From NCBI GenBank assembly GCA_014238285.1, contig JABABK010000031.1, positions 1 through 38,092 of the forward strand: a DNA stretch of 38,092 bases. The letters are read 5' to 3'. Shown in pieces: positions 8,641 to 18,532 of this stretch. The notes beneath the pieces were generated by a model, which saw only the letters and a list, made by a program, of their open reading frames with translations, was not told where the DNA came from and made no database searches. The stretch's first letter is position 1. Each line of letters opens with the position of its first letter. This DNA is from Hellea sp. Lineage in GTDB: Bacteria > Pseudomonadota > Alphaproteobacteria > Caulobacterales > Maricaulaceae. A program made the translations under genes and the position numbers.

Positions 8641-10173
8641 TTAGGTCTCCAGGCTTGGAAATTTGAGATTAGCGGCGGTGAGCATTTGGCCTTGCTTTAC
8701 CATTGAGGCCGCGCGTTCTAAATCGGGCGCGATGAAACGATCGACATTGAGCGGCTCAATCGTTCTATAAAATTCAGTGCTGACAGCCTGAAGCGCAGGG
8801 CTGGTCTTGATCGGCGCGCGGAAGCGAACGCCTTCAATGCCGCAGAACAGCTCAATGCCGAGAATGCGGGAGAGGTTGTCATTCATGCGCGCCAGACGCC
8901 TTGCGCCGTGGGCGGCCATAGACACATGGTCTTCCTGGTTGGCGGATGTGGGCGTGCTGTCGGTCGAGCATGGATTGGCCAGATGTTTGTTCTCGCTCAT
9001 CAGCGCTGCGCTGGTCACTTCGGCGATCATCATGCCGGAGTTAAGCCCTGGATCAACGGCCAGAAATGGCGGCAGATCAAATGAGAGGGTTGGGTCAACC
9101 AGTAGCGCGATCCGGCGCTGGGCGATGGCACCTATTTCAGCAATGGCGAGAGCAATCATATCGGCGGCGAAAGCAACGGGCTCGGCGTGGAAATTCCCGC
9201 CGGAGACAATTCGGTCTTCTAGGACAAGAGGATTGTCTGTGGCAGCATTGGCCTCTCGCACCAAGGTTGTTGAGGCCTGACGGAGTACGTCCATGGCCGC
9301 GCCAACGACTTGGGGCTGGCAGCGCATGCAATAAGGGTCCTGTACGCGAGGATCATCGTCGCGGTGGCTGTCACGGATTATGCTGCCTTCTAACAAAGCG
9401 CGCATAGTCGCGGCCGCTTCGATCTGGCCGGGATGACCGCGCAGGGTATGAATCTCTTCGATCAATGGCGCGGTGGATGCCATGGCTGCATCGATTGACA
9501 TGGCTGATGTTAGGAGCGCGGTCTGCGCGGAACGCCAGGCTTCGAACAATCCAGCGAGTGCGTAAGCCGTGCTGAACTGCGTGCCATTGATCAAAGCTAG
9601 TCCTTCTTTGGGGCCGAGAATAATATGGGATAGTCCAGCTGCTATCAGTGCTTTTTTGCCGGACATAATATTGCCGCCGAATTCGGCTTCACCTTCGCCA
9701 ATCATGACCGCCGCCATATGGGCCAGCGGCGCGAGATCACCCGATGCGCCGACAGAGCCTTGAGCGGGAATGACAGGCGTGACGCCTTTATCCAGCATGG
9801 CTTCGATCAGGGCGGGTGTTTCGGGTTTGACGCCAGAAGCGCCCCGTCCGAGCGAGATCAGCTTGAGCGACATCATCAGGCGGGTAATGGCTTTGGGTAT
9901 TGTTTCGCCGACGCCAGCGCAGTGAGACAGTATAAGGTTGCGCTGCAAAGTCGCTGTGTCTTCTGGCGCGATGCGGATCGAGGCCAGTTTCCCAAAACCC
10001 GTGTTAATCCCGTAAACCGCTTCATCGCCGGCGGCGGCTTTGAGAACTTTAGCATTGGAGGCTTTGATCGCAATATGGGCGGCCTCAACAAGGTGTACGG
10101 CTTTGCCATTTCGGTATATATCTTCCAGCTGCGAAAGACTGACTTGGCCGGGAGTGAGTGTGAGGGTTAACAT
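8641..10173 (-). CDS. hutH: Histidine ammonia-lyase
   Basis: First enzyme of histidine degradation: removes ammonia from L-histidine to give urocanate. At 510 residues it has the usual length. The Ala-Ser-Gly triplet that cyclises to the MIO electrophile is at residues 143-145 ([15 protein letters not shown]), and the catalytic Tyr segment [10 protein letters not shown] is at 54-63. The C-terminal half has the expected NPLV, QEDHVSM and AADNL-like blocks. The start overlaps the hutI stop by seven bases (ATGTTAA), which suggests translational coupling. It is the middle gene of hutI-hutH-hutU. Confidence 0.97.
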   Translation of the reverse strand: MLTLTLTPGQVSLSQLEDIYRNGKAVHLVEAAHIAIKASNAKVLKAAAGDEAVYGINTGFGKLASIRIAPEDTATLQRNLILSHCAGVGETIPKAITRLMMSLKLISLGRGASGVKPETPALIEAMLDKGVTPVIPAQGSVGASGDLAPLAHMAAVMIGEGEAEFGGNIMSGKKALIAAGLSHIILGPKEGLALINGTQFSTAYALAGLFEAWRSAQTALLTSAMSIDAAMASTAPLIEEIHTLRGHPGQIEAAATMRALLEGSIIRDSHRDDDPRVQDPYCMRCQPQVVGAAMDVLRQASTTLVREANAATDNPLVLEDRIVSGGNFHAEPVAFAADMIALAIAEIGAIAQRRIALLVDPTLSFDLPPFLAVDPGLNSGMMIAEVTSAALMSENKHLANPCSTDSTPTSANQEDHVSMAAHGARRLARMNDNLSRILGIELFCGIEGVRFRAPIKTSPALQAVSTEFYRTIEPLNVDRFIAPDLERAASMVKQGQMLTAANLKFPSLET

Positions 10174-11378
10174 ATCTGGCCTTCAAAAATACGGTGATAG
10201 AGGGTTGCGTCGCCTATGCGGTAGGTAAGCTCTGCCGGATGCTCGATATCCCAAATGGCAAGATCAGCGCGCTTGCCAATTTCGATGGTTCCGCAATCGT
10301 CAAGGCCTAGTGCTTTGGCTGCATTGACCGTGACGCCGCGCAGGCACTCTTCCGGGGTCATGGCAAATAAGGTTGCGGCCAGATTCATGGCGAGCAATAT
10401 TGATGTCATGGGCGAAGAACCGGGATTGCTGTCCGTGGCTATCGCCATGGGAACGCGGGCGGCGCGGAATTTTCGAATCGGCGGCTTTTGTGTTTCGCCG
10501 AGATAATAAAATGCGCCGGGGAGTATGGTGGCGACCGTGCCGGACTTGGCCATGGCGGCTATGCCCGCATCGCTGATGAATTCCAGATGATCAGCGGATA
10601 GGGCATTATAGCTCGCGGCGAGCTTCGCGCCGTCTTGATCAGTTAGCTGCTCGGCGTGAAGTTTGACAGGCAGGCCAAGTTCTTTGGCGGTATTAAATAC
10701 GCGCGTAATTTGTTCCGTCGTGAATCCAATGTTTTCACAAAACCCGTCTACGGCATCAACGAGATTTTCGCTATGGGCCTTACGCAATGCTGGAATACAA
10801 ATGTCATCTATGTAGGCGTCGGAGCTCATGCCTTTAGGCACGGCATGGGCGCCTAGAAAAGTCGTCTTAATCCGAACGGGTCTTTGTTGTTCTAGCTTTC
10901 TTGCTACTGTGAGCATGCGAAGCTCAGTTTCCATATCGAGGCCATAACCTGATTTGATCTCAACCGTGCTAACTCCTTCGGCTAGAAGTTTACCTAGCCT
11001 TGCATGGGTTTGAAGAAGTAGTTCTTCTTCACTTGCGTCGCGGGTCGCTCCAACGGTGGATACAATCCCGCCGCCCGCCTTGGAAATCTCTTCATAGGAT
11101 TTTCCTTCGAGCCGCATTTCAAATTCATTGGCGCGGGAGCCGCCGTAAACCAGATGAGTATGGCAATCGATCAGGCCCGGCGTGATGACGCGACCACCTA
11201 AGTTTGTTTGCGGGGCTTGCCTATATTTTTCGGGCAGGTCCTCCCAAGCCCCTATAAAATCGATCAGACCTTGGGAGATAACTAGAGCTCCTTCGATCAG
11301 CCCATAACCGATGTCACCGGATAAAGTCGCGACCCGGGCATTGGTATAAATCTGAGAATTGCGTGAGGCGTCATACAT
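10167..11378 (-). CDS. hutI: Imidazolonepropionase
   Basis: Third enzyme of histidine degradation: hydrolyses imidazolonepropionate to N-formimino-L-glutamate. It is an amidohydrolase-fold metalloenzyme; metal ligands are seen in [10 protein letters not shown] (His73, His75), [13 protein letters not shown] and [11 protein letters not shown] set the start at ATG 11378 (403 aa), giving [19 protein letters not shown], the usual family N-terminus. The open frame runs on to 11459, but that would cross the divergent regulator start. No clear Shine-Dalgarno precedes 11378. It is the first gene of the operon, so the 72 bases upstream should hold the hut promoter. Confidence 0.95.
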   Translation of the reverse strand: MYDASRNSQIYTNARVATLSGDIGYGLIEGALVISQGLIDFIGAWEDLPEKYRQAPQTNLGGRVITPGLIDCHTHLVYGGSRANEFEMRLEGKSYEEISKAGGGIVSTVGATRDASEEELLLQTHARLGKLLAEGVSTVEIKSGYGLDMETELRMLTVARKLEQQRPVRIKTTFLGAHAVPKGMSSDAYIDDICIPALRKAHSENLVDAVDGFCENIGFTTEQITRVFNTAKELGLPVKLHAEQLTDQDGAKLAASYNALSADHLEFISDAGIAAMAKSGTVATILPGAFYYLGETQKPPIRKFRAARVPMAIATDSNPGSSPMTSILLAMNLAATLFAMTPEECLRGVTVNAAKALGLDDCGTIEIGKRADLAIWDIEHPAELTYRIGDATLYHRIFEGQIC

Positions 11379-11411
11379 AAAGCAATAATAGCGCGTTTTG
11401 GCATCAATTTC

Positions 11412-11448
11412 CTTGCAAATTGTGGTGCAAGATAAGTATATTTGCAAG
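11412..11448. promoter_or_regulatory. Candidate Lrp-type operator and divergent promoter of hut operon/regulator
   Basis: The 72-base space between hutI and the Lrp-type gene contains a dyad CTTGCA (11412-11417) and TGCAAG (11426-11431), plus a third half-site TGCAAG at 11443-11448. A plus-strand promoter TTGCAA (11413-11418) and TATATT (11437-11442), 18 bases apart, overlaps these sites. It would start transcription close to the ATG at 11451, so the regulator mRNA may be nearly leaderless; no Shine-Dalgarno is seen. The arrangement fits autoregulation plus control of hutIHU by the adjacent gene. Confidence 0.5.
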
Positions 11449-11450
11449 AT

Positions 11451-11903
11451 ATGATACAATTAGACCAAATAAATGATCAAATATTGTCAGTGCTTTCTGG
11501 TGATGGCCGTATTTCCAATGTCGAGCTGGCCGAGCGGGTAGGGTTATCGCCATCCGCATGTCTGCGCCGCGTGCAAGAGCTTGAACGCACTGGCGTAATA
11601 AAAGGCTATCGGGCAGTGATTGATAAGTCCAAGCTTGGCGGGTCGATGACGATTTTTGTGATGGTCAGTCTATCCGGACAACTTCGTGAAGACAGCCTTT
11701 CTTTTGAGCGCGCCATGGCCACGGCGTCCGAAGTCACGGAATGTCACAACGTCACCGGAACGGTCGAATATTTCCTAAGAGTTGAAGTGGCGGATCTCGG
11801 GACCTATAAAGACTTTCACTCCAACCGCCTTGGCATCCTCCCGCAAGTCGCCAGCATGACATCTTATATCTGCCTCGGCACGTCTAAGGATGAGCGGGGG
11901 TAA
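11451..11903 (+). CDS. Lrp/AsnC-family transcriptional regulator, probable hut regulator
   Basis: A 150-residue protein with the Lrp layout: an N-terminal helix-turn-helix (LDQINDQILSVLSGDGRISN, then VELAERVGLSPSACLRRVQ) and a C-terminal RAM ligand-binding/oligomerisation domain (~65-145; CHNVTGTVEYFLRVEVADL). The family forms dimers to octamers and binds amino acids. Being divergent from hutI and separated only by a region with repeated CTTGCA half-sites, it is the probable histidine/urocanate-responsive regulator of the operon. Many proteobacteria use HutC (GntR family) for this role instead. ATG 11451 was preferred over the TTG at 11442. Confidence 0.9.
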   Translation: MIQLDQINDQILSVLSGDGRISNVELAERVGLSPSACLRRVQELERTGVIKGYRAVIDKSKLGGSMTIFVMVSLSGQLREDSLSFERAMATASEVTECHNVTGTVEYFLRVEVADLGTYKDFHSNRLGILPQVASMTSYICLGTSKDERG

Positions 11904-12014
11904 AAATATGCGCGAGAGCCTTAATTTTTATGCGTCGATCTCTTCATTCTGCTGAATTAAGCCTGTGCATAATTGTCTAGCTTACAATATGTGTTTTTGC
12001 GCTAAGGTGTGAGT

Positions 12015-13619
12015 ATGAGCAATGCTTCACATATGGATTTGCGGGATCGAGGGGCGCTATTTCGCGAGCTTGAAAGCCGTGTTTTTGATATTCTAATTAT
12101 CGGCGGCGGTATTACGGGCGCGGGTATTGCCCGTGATGCAGCGCTGCGCGGATTATCGGTAGCGCTAATTGAGGCGCGGGATTTTGCCAGCGGGACCAGT
12201 AGCCGAAGCTCCAAAATGGTCCACGGCGGGCTGCGCTATCTTCCCAAAGGGGAAATAGGGCTCGTCAAAGAATCTGTGACTGAGAGGAAAATCTTAAACA
12301 CCATTGCGCCCCATCTGGCAAAGCCCGCTTGGTTTGTATTGCCATCATCTAGCCGTCTTTCCACGGCCAAGCTAAAAGCAGCCTTATTGGTTTATGAAAA
12401 ACTCGGGCACGTCGCAAAATCGGACAAACATAAAGTTTTGCCACAAAACGCCATTCATGATTTTGAACCTCTTATGCGTTCGAATGATTTACATAGCGCG
12501 CTGGCTTACCGTGAATATTTGACGGATGACGCGCGGCTTACCTTGGCCAATATAAGAGCGGCCCATGAGCAAGGCGCTATTATCGCGAATTATGTTCGCG
12601 CTGATGACATCAAGGGCGGCGCCATATCCGAAGTCCATTGCAAATCAACACTGGATGATTGTGATGGGACAAGCCGTATTCAAGCGCGCGTGGTTATCAA
12701 TGCAGCCGGGCCGTGGGTCGATGCCCTTAGACAAGCGGAAGATAAGAATGCAGGGCAAAAGTTGACCATGTCCAAAGGCATCCACCTAGTCTTCCCGAAA
12801 CATGTTCTTCCTGTCAAAAACACAATCATCATCAATACGCCAGACAATCGAGCGATCTTCGCCGTACCGCGCGGAGAGTTTACTTATCTGGGAACAACGG
12901 ATGGGTTTTATCCGGACTCTGACTATTGGCCGAAAATCGAAATAAGCGACATTGAGTACTTAATAGATGGCACACGCCGCGCTCTTCACGCGGATAATCT
13001 TTCCAATGAAAACATCGTTTCTGCTTGGGCAGGCATCCGGCCATTAATCCAGCAGGCCGGAAAGTCATCCAATGAAATTTCTCGCAAGGATGAAATCTGG
13101 AGCGGCCTTGAAGGCATGCTGTCTGTTGCGGGCGGGAAGTTGTCGGCTTACCGGGCTATGGCAGAGCGGATTACCGATAAAGTCATTGCTGAACATAATT
13201 TAACGGCCAAACCCTGCGCTACGGCAGATACTCCCTTACCGGGCGGTGAGAGCAAAGTTGCTGCAACACCAGAGCTTATTGACAAGCTCGGCGACGCTAG
13301 GTCTGAGCGCTTAATGAGACTTTACGGCACTGAAGCTAATGACCTTGTGGAGGACGGCGGCGACGTAGCGGCAGAAGCCCGCCGGGCGGTTATGGTCGAA
13401 GGCGCAATCAGGTTGGAAGACTATTGGGTGCGCCGGAGTGGCCGCGCATGGTTTGACCGTAACTCCGGCCTTGAAAGCCTTGCTCCCGCAGCCAAAGAAA
13501 TGGCATCTCTACTCAAGTGGAACGCTCAAAAGATAAAATCAGAAATCAAGAATTGCCAAACCATTGATAGGCAAAGTAAAATAGCATTTAGCCGCACGGC
13601 TCATAACGAGGACATATAA
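12015..13619 (+). CDS. glpD: FAD-dependent glycerol-3-phosphate dehydrogenase
   Basis: Oxidises sn-glycerol 3-phosphate to dihydroxyacetone phosphate, passing electrons to quinone at the inner membrane. The 534-residue protein has the N-terminal FAD-binding IIGGGITGAGIARDAALRG (from ~28), the SGTSSRSSKMVHGGLRYL block typical of GlpD, the middle AWAGIRPL and GGKLSAYRAMAE blocks, and a C-terminal DAO_C-like helical domain. ATG 12015 has AAGG a short distance upstream; a GTG at 12009 is also possible. It is the first gene of a three-gene operon; the next ATG follows its stop by one base. Confidence 0.93.
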   Translation: MSNASHMDLRDRGALFRELESRVFDILIIGGGITGAGIARDAALRGLSVALIEARDFASGTSSRSSKMVHGGLRYLPKGEIGLVKESVTERKILNTIAPHLAKPAWFVLPSSSRLSTAKLKAALLVYEKLGHVAKSDKHKVLPQNAIHDFEPLMRSNDLHSALAYREYLTDDARLTLANIRAAHEQGAIIANYVRADDIKGGAISEVHCKSTLDDCDGTSRIQARVVINAAGPWVDALRQAEDKNAGQKLTMSKGIHLVFPKHVLPVKNTIIINTPDNRAIFAVPRGEFTYLGTTDGFYPDSDYWPKIEISDIEYLIDGTRRALHADNLSNENIVSAWAGIRPLIQQAGKSSNEISRKDEIWSGLEGMLSVAGGKLSAYRAMAERITDKVIAEHNLTAKPCATADTPLPGGESKVAATPELIDKLGDARSERLMRLYGTEANDLVEDGGDVAAEARRAVMVEGAIRLEDYWVRRSGRAWFDRNSGLESLAPAAKEMASLLKWNAQKIKSEIKNCQTIDRQSKIAFSRTAHNEDI

Positions 13620-13620
13620 G

Positions 13621-15030
13621 ATGGAAAAAGCGATCATTGATAAGCTGATACAGGCCACTCATGCCGACATCGTTCATACGGATTCCGACACGCTCCATAG
13701 CCGCCGTTTTGATCGCTGGGCTATTAATCACTTCAAGGATTGGAAAGATATACCTCTTCCAGCTCCGGGCTGTGTTGTGTGTCCACGCAACACCCAAGAT
13801 GTTCAAGACGTGGTTCGTTTCGCCTCCGAACACGGCATCGCCTTAGTTCCATTTGGATTGGGGAGCGGCGTTTGCGGAGGCGTTGTCGGAGACCCAGAGA
13901 CTATCCTTCTCGACATGGGCGATATGAATCAAATGCTTTTCATTGATGAAGAAAACATGCTGGCATCCTTTGAGGCTGGTTTTAACGGATTGGCCGCTGA
14001 AGAAGCTGTCGCCGAGAAAGGCCTGACCATTGGAAACTGGCCACAATCCATCGCCATTAGCAGTGTTGGCGGCTGGGTCTCAACTCGAGCATCAGGTCAG
14101 TTTTCTACCGCTTACGGTAATGTGGAAGACGTTCTTTATTCTATGGACGTGGTTTTACCCAATGGCGACCTCGTGACATTAGGCAAAGCGCCGCGCGCCG
14201 CAGCTGGCCCAGATTTACGCCATGTCATTATGGGCGCAGAAGGCACCATGGGCATTGTCACCAGCGTGACATTCTCTCTGCGTCGTCAACCAGAGCACCG
14301 CGCCTATACCGCGTTTTACGCCGACACCATGGAGCGCGGCTTTAAAGCCCAGCGCGCTATAATGTGTGCAGATTGGCGTCCTGTGGTTATGCGTCAATAT
14401 GATCTACCGGAAGTTCAGCGTCTATTCGGGTCGTACACAAAAGATGAAAATTGCCTGCTGATCATGGTCCATGAAGGGCCCAAGTCTCGCGTTGAGGCAG
14501 AGCTTGTTGCCGTCAAATCAATCGTTACCGAACAGGGTCTGCTTGAAGCGGACCCGGAAGCCTCCAAAGGCTGGCTAGGTCACCGCAATACAGTGCCTGA
14601 CTGGACTGATTTATTCAAAATGGGACTGATAGCCGACACCATAGAAATATCGGGCACATGGTCTGATATTGGCAAGATTTATAATGACGCTGTCGCGGCC
14701 CTTAAATCAGTTCCGGGCGTTTTAAATGCTTCCGCCCATAGTTCCCACGTTTATCGTAGCGGCATCAATCTCTACTTCACATTCGCGGGAATGATCGGCG
14801 AAAACGAAGCGACTGAAGAATTTTACTTTCAGTGTTGGGATAAAGTGCTTGAAGCAACTGCGGCGGCTGGAGGCGGGATAGCCCACCATCACGGCTCGGG
14901 CCGCATTCGGAAGAATTACTTACATCACGACCTAGGTGAAAATGGTGTCGCCCTTCTTTGGTCCCTAAAATCTGCTATTGACCCCAAAGATATCATGAAT
15001 CCCGGAAACCTGTTACCGGACGCAGAGTAA
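13621..15030 (+). CDS. FAD-binding oxidase resembling alkylglycerone-phosphate synthase (AGPS)
   Basis: A 469-residue VAO/PCMH-fold flavoprotein. The FAD pyrophosphate loop is VPFGLGSGVCGGV (~77-89). The blocks ISSVGGWVSTRASGQFSTAYGN (147-168) and HHHGSGRIRKNY (from 422) closely resemble the segments of AGPS (VGGWVATRASG, HHHGVGKLRKQWL), the enzyme that swaps the acyl chain of acyl-DHAP for an alkyl chain in ether-lipid synthesis. Bacterial relatives are usually annotated only as FAD-binding oxidases. Lying between GlpD and an FGGY kinase suggests a substrate based on glycerol phosphate or DHAP, which is inference. It could instead be a GlcD-like hydroxy-acid dehydrogenase. Confidence 0.82.
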   Translation: MEKAIIDKLIQATHADIVHTDSDTLHSRRFDRWAINHFKDWKDIPLPAPGCVVCPRNTQDVQDVVRFASEHGIALVPFGLGSGVCGGVVGDPETILLDMGDMNQMLFIDEENMLASFEAGFNGLAAEEAVAEKGLTIGNWPQSIAISSVGGWVSTRASGQFSTAYGNVEDVLYSMDVVLPNGDLVTLGKAPRAAAGPDLRHVIMGAEGTMGIVTSVTFSLRRQPEHRAYTAFYADTMERGFKAQRAIMCADWRPVVMRQYDLPEVQRLFGSYTKDENCLLIMVHEGPKSRVEAELVAVKSIVTEQGLLEADPEASKGWLGHRNTVPDWTDLFKMGLIADTIEISGTWSDIGKIYNDAVAALKSVPGVLNASAHSSHVYRSGINLYFTFAGMIGENEATEEFYFQCWDKVLEATAAAGGGIAHHHGSGRIRKNYLHHDLGENGVALLWSLKSAIDPKDIMNPGNLLPDAE

Positions 15031-15041
15031 TTTCGCCCATC

Positions 15042-16589
15042 ATGGAAGATATAATCCTATCCATAGATAACGGCACTCAAAGTGTCCGCGCCTTGGCTTT
15101 CAACAGTCAGGGTGAGCTCTTGGATAAGGTCCAAGTTAAACTGACCGATTATACTGCGCCAGAGCCGGGCTGGATGGAACATGATGTCGAAGGGTTTTGG
15201 CAGTCTGTTTGCAAGGTTTGCCAGATGCTCTGGGATCAAGGCGTCGTCCTTCCATCACAAATCGCCGGCCTTGTGATCACCACTCAACGCGCCACTGTTA
15301 TCAACCTTGATGAAACCGGAACCCCGCTACGCCCGGCCATTATTTGGCCAGACAAAAGACGGGCCGAATCGGTCAATAAATTACCTCTGCCAATGAAGGT
15401 TATTTTCAAAACGCTCGGGATTTCAGACACGATCCAGACATTTGAACAAGAAGCTGAATCTAACTGGATTATGCAGAACCAGCCTGACATCTGGGCAAAG
15501 ACCGATAAGTTTTTACTCCTATCAGGATATCTCAATTATCGTTTCACCGGCAAAATGATTGACGCCATTGGAAATCAAGTGGGCTTTATTCCTTTTGATT
15601 TCAAACGACAGACTTGGTGCAAACCGGGCGACTGGAAATGGCCTGCCCTTTCGATCAAACAGCATATGTTGCCTGACCTGGTATCGGCTGGAGAACTCAT
15701 GGGCGGCGTTACAGAAGAGGCTGCCATAGCAACAGGACTGCCCATGGGCATACCTGTCATTGCCGGCGCTTCGGATAAAGCCTGTGAGGTATTAGGCAGC
15801 GGCGGTGCGGCAGAGAAAATTGGCGCTATTTCTTGCGGGACCACAGCGACCATAAATTATACTACAAAAAAATATATTGAGCCCCAACCATATCTTCCGC
15901 CTTTTCCCGCAGCTCTGCCCGGTTATTATAATATGGAAGCCAATGTGACCCGCGGATTTTGGATGGTCAGTTGGTTCGCTGAGGAATTTGGCCTAGCCGA
16001 ACGACAGCGGGCTTTGGAAGATAAGGTCTCGCCAGAATCATTCTTTGATTCATTAATTGATACTACCCCCCCAGGCGCCGATGGTCTCATGCTTCAACCG
16101 TTCTGGAATCCCGGCATTCGTAATCCTGGCCCGGAAGCGCGCGGTAGTATTATTGGCTTCACCGATACCCATAAGCGCGCCCATGTTTACCGCGCCATAA
16201 TCGAAGGCCTCGCCTACGCCCTGCGCGAAGGTAAAGAGAGAATTGAAAACCGCAGTAAATCGAAAATGACTCACCTATGTATTTCCGGCGGGGGCTCTCA
16301 AAGTGACGCCGTCATGCAAATTATCGCCGATGTCTTAAACCTACCAGCAGCACGTCCCGCTCTTTATGAGGCCAGCGGTCTCGGTGCGGCTATACTGGCA
16401 AGCGTCGGCCTTGGCATCTACGATGACATTGATACAGCCTCATCCATCATGATCCGCAAAGGCAAGACTTTTACACCAAGGCCAGAACAGGTGAATTTAT
16501 ACGATAGGCTCTATAAAGACGTCTACGCAAAGCTCTACAAGCAAGTGAAGCCCATTTATGAAACCCTCGCTGATATTCACAATCCGTGA
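15042..16589 (+). CDS. FGGY-family carbohydrate kinase (glycerol-kinase-like)
   Basis: ATP-dependent polyol or sugar kinase of 515 residues. It has the N-terminal phosphate-loop motif SIDNGTQSVRALAF (6-19), EPGWMEHD, the ISCGTTATINY segment in the middle and the C-terminal LCISGGGSQSDAVMQ nucleotide-binding block. Residues around TTQRATVINLDETGTPLRPA differ from classical GlpK (TNQRET), so glycerol is likely but not certain as substrate; it may belong to a separate FGGY subfamily. It starts 11 bases after the AGPS-like gene and closes the glpD operon. Confidence 0.85.
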   Translation: MEDIILSIDNGTQSVRALAFNSQGELLDKVQVKLTDYTAPEPGWMEHDVEGFWQSVCKVCQMLWDQGVVLPSQIAGLVITTQRATVINLDETGTPLRPAIIWPDKRRAESVNKLPLPMKVIFKTLGISDTIQTFEQEAESNWIMQNQPDIWAKTDKFLLLSGYLNYRFTGKMIDAIGNQVGFIPFDFKRQTWCKPGDWKWPALSIKQHMLPDLVSAGELMGGVTEEAAIATGLPMGIPVIAGASDKACEVLGSGGAAEKIGAISCGTTATINYTTKKYIEPQPYLPPFPAALPGYYNMEANVTRGFWMVSWFAEEFGLAERQRALEDKVSPESFFDSLIDTTPPGADGLMLQPFWNPGIRNPGPEARGSIIGFTDTHKRAHVYRAIIEGLAYALREGKERIENRSKSKMTHLCISGGGSQSDAVMQIIADVLNLPAARPALYEASGLGAAILASVGLGIYDDIDTASSIMIRKGKTFTPRPEQVNLYDRLYKDVYAKLYKQVKPIYETLADIHNP

Positions 16590-16730
16590 GTATATAAATT
16601 ATGATAATAATTTTCACGCATACGGGAAATTCTAAATTTTACTTATGGTGACCTTATCTCGGGTTTAGCCTTGTAATTCACCCCCGCTTTGATATGAGCG
16701 CGCCTCATTTCAAGCCTTAAGGTTATCCAG

Positions 16731-18380
16731 ATGCTCAAAGCCTCTATCTCCGGATTTCTGGAGCAAGTCTCCGTTCCAGCGCGCCGCCGTGCGGGTCAAC
16801 CGATTACCTTTACCCCTCACCGGATCAAGGTCGAGGTTTTGGCTGGCATCACAGTGGCGCTCGCGTTGATACCCGAAGCCGTAGCCTTCTCTTTTGTTGC
16901 AGGCGTTCATCCCCTTGTCGGTCTCTATGCGGCTTTCATTGTTGGCTTGATAACAGCTTGTATTGGCGGAAGACCCGGGATGATTTCTGGCGCGACCGGC
17001 GCACTGGCCGTTGTTATGGTCGCCCTCGTTGCACAACACGGCGTAGAATATCTCTTCGCCACGGTTGTCCTGATGGGTATTTTACAAGTACTTGCGGCAA
17101 TTTTTAGGCTCGGTAAGTTTATTCGATTAGTTCCCCACCCAGTTATGCTCGGTTTCGTCAACGGACTGGCGATTATTATCGGTCTTGCCCAGCTCAAACA
17201 GTTTGAAATTCCCCATAGCGCCGAAGCTGCTGCGAGTGCAGGCGGGCATGGCCCATCTATCTTCGCGGCAGAATATATTACGGGCGGCCCTCTTATGATT
17301 ATGCTGGTGCTTGTTGCACTTACGATGTTGATCATTTGGCTCTTACCAAAATTCACTAAAGCCATTCCGGCGCCACTTGCTGGCATCTTGATCACGGCCT
17401 GTGTTGTCATTGCGCTAGGTCTCGACGTCCCTCGCGTCGGCGATATGTCATCGATCAAAGGGTCACTACCGCCATTTCATCTTCCGAAAGTGTCGCTTAC
17501 TTTGGAGACGCTTCAAATCATTTTTCCTTACGCGCTTATCCTGGCCGCTATTGGCTTAATCGAAAGCCTGCTCACCCTAAACCTCGTCGGCGAACTAACT
17601 AATAAACGCGGCGGAGCCTCGCAAGAATGCGCCGCTCAAGGCGTCGCCAATATCGTGACTGGATTTTTCGGTGGCATGGGCGGTTGCGCCATGATCGGGC
17701 AAAGCATGATCAATGTGAAATCAGGTGCTCGTACGCGTCTATCTGGTATCGTGGCAGCTCTTTCCTTGCTTGGCTTCATTCTTTTTGGATCCCAATATAT
17801 TGAACAAATTCCGCTTGCCGCTCTAGTCGGTGTTATGTTCATGGTCGTGATCGGTACATTTGCATGGCAGTCATTTCGCATTTTGCCGCGCATCCCTAAA
17901 ATGGATGCCTTCGTCATTGTGCTCGTCACAGCCGTCACGGTTTATCATGACTTGGCTTACGCTGTTGTTGTCGGTGTCATCGTTTCAGCACTGGCCTATG
18001 TCTGGAATAACTCCAGGCGTATTCACGCCGAGAAACAAGAAGAAGGCGGTTCGCTCGTTTACAAAATTGAAGGCCCATTATTCTTTGGATCAACGGATGG
18101 TTTTGCCGAGCTATTTGACCCCGAGGGCGATCCAGATTCTATCATCGTTGATTTCATGCGCAGCCGTATCGTCGACCAATCGGCCCTTCAAGCCATTGAA
18201 GACATGGCGGGTAAATATCGCGCGCTTGGCAAGACGTTGCAGCTTCGTCACATTTCCCAAGACTGCCATAATCTGTTGTCTAAATCCGGACAGCTCGTAA
18301 TCGGATCGGACGACGATCCTGTCTATGGTCTAGCCGTCGATTACGGTATTCGTACAGGCCGATTTGGCGGCGCACATTAA
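16731..18380 (+). CDS. SulP-family anion transporter with STAS domain
   Basis: The 549-residue protein has a membrane part of about 10-14 helices (residues ~30-430) and a C-terminal cytosolic STAS domain (~440-545, GPLFFGSTDGFAELF and IIVDFMRSRIVDQSALQAIED). Family hallmarks include ALIPEAVAFSFVAGVHPLVGLYAAF and FFGGMGGCAMIGQSMIN. SulP proteins carry sulfate, bicarbonate, C4-dicarboxylates or other anions, and the substrate cannot be read from sequence. ATG 16731 follows an AAGG. A 141-base gap separates it from the kinase, so it probably has its own promoter. Confidence 0.92.
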   Translation: MLKASISGFLEQVSVPARRRAGQPITFTPHRIKVEVLAGITVALALIPEAVAFSFVAGVHPLVGLYAAFIVGLITACIGGRPGMISGATGALAVVMVALVAQHGVEYLFATVVLMGILQVLAAIFRLGKFIRLVPHPVMLGFVNGLAIIIGLAQLKQFEIPHSAEAAASAGGHGPSIFAAEYITGGPLMIMLVLVALTMLIIWLLPKFTKAIPAPLAGILITACVVIALGLDVPRVGDMSSIKGSLPPFHLPKVSLTLETLQIIFPYALILAAIGLIESLLTLNLVGELTNKRGGASQECAAQGVANIVTGFFGGMGGCAMIGQSMINVKSGARTRLSGIVAALSLLGFILFGSQYIEQIPLAALVGVMFMVVIGTFAWQSFRILPRIPKMDAFVIVLVTAVTVYHDLAYAVVVGVIVSALAYVWNNSRRIHAEKQEEGGSLVYKIEGPLFFGSTDGFAELFDPEGDPDSIIVDFMRSRIVDQSALQAIEDMAGKYRALGKTLQLRHISQDCHNLLSKSGQLVIGSDDDPVYGLAVDYGIRTGRFGGAH

Positions 18381-18532
18381 GCGTAATCGCATACTTTAAT
18401 CAAAGAATCCGAATATGGGTAAACTTTATCCAATTTTTGATCCCGCTTTATGCAAATATTCTAAGTAGTTTCATTTCGCCTCAGTGTCACCCCGCCTGCT
18501 CGGCGCGGAGTGGCTTAGATGTTATAAAAAAA

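Noticed and set aside
9718-10170. 150-codon plus-strand ORF opposite hutH
   Set aside because: Antisense shadow of a clear hutH; no protein-family features.
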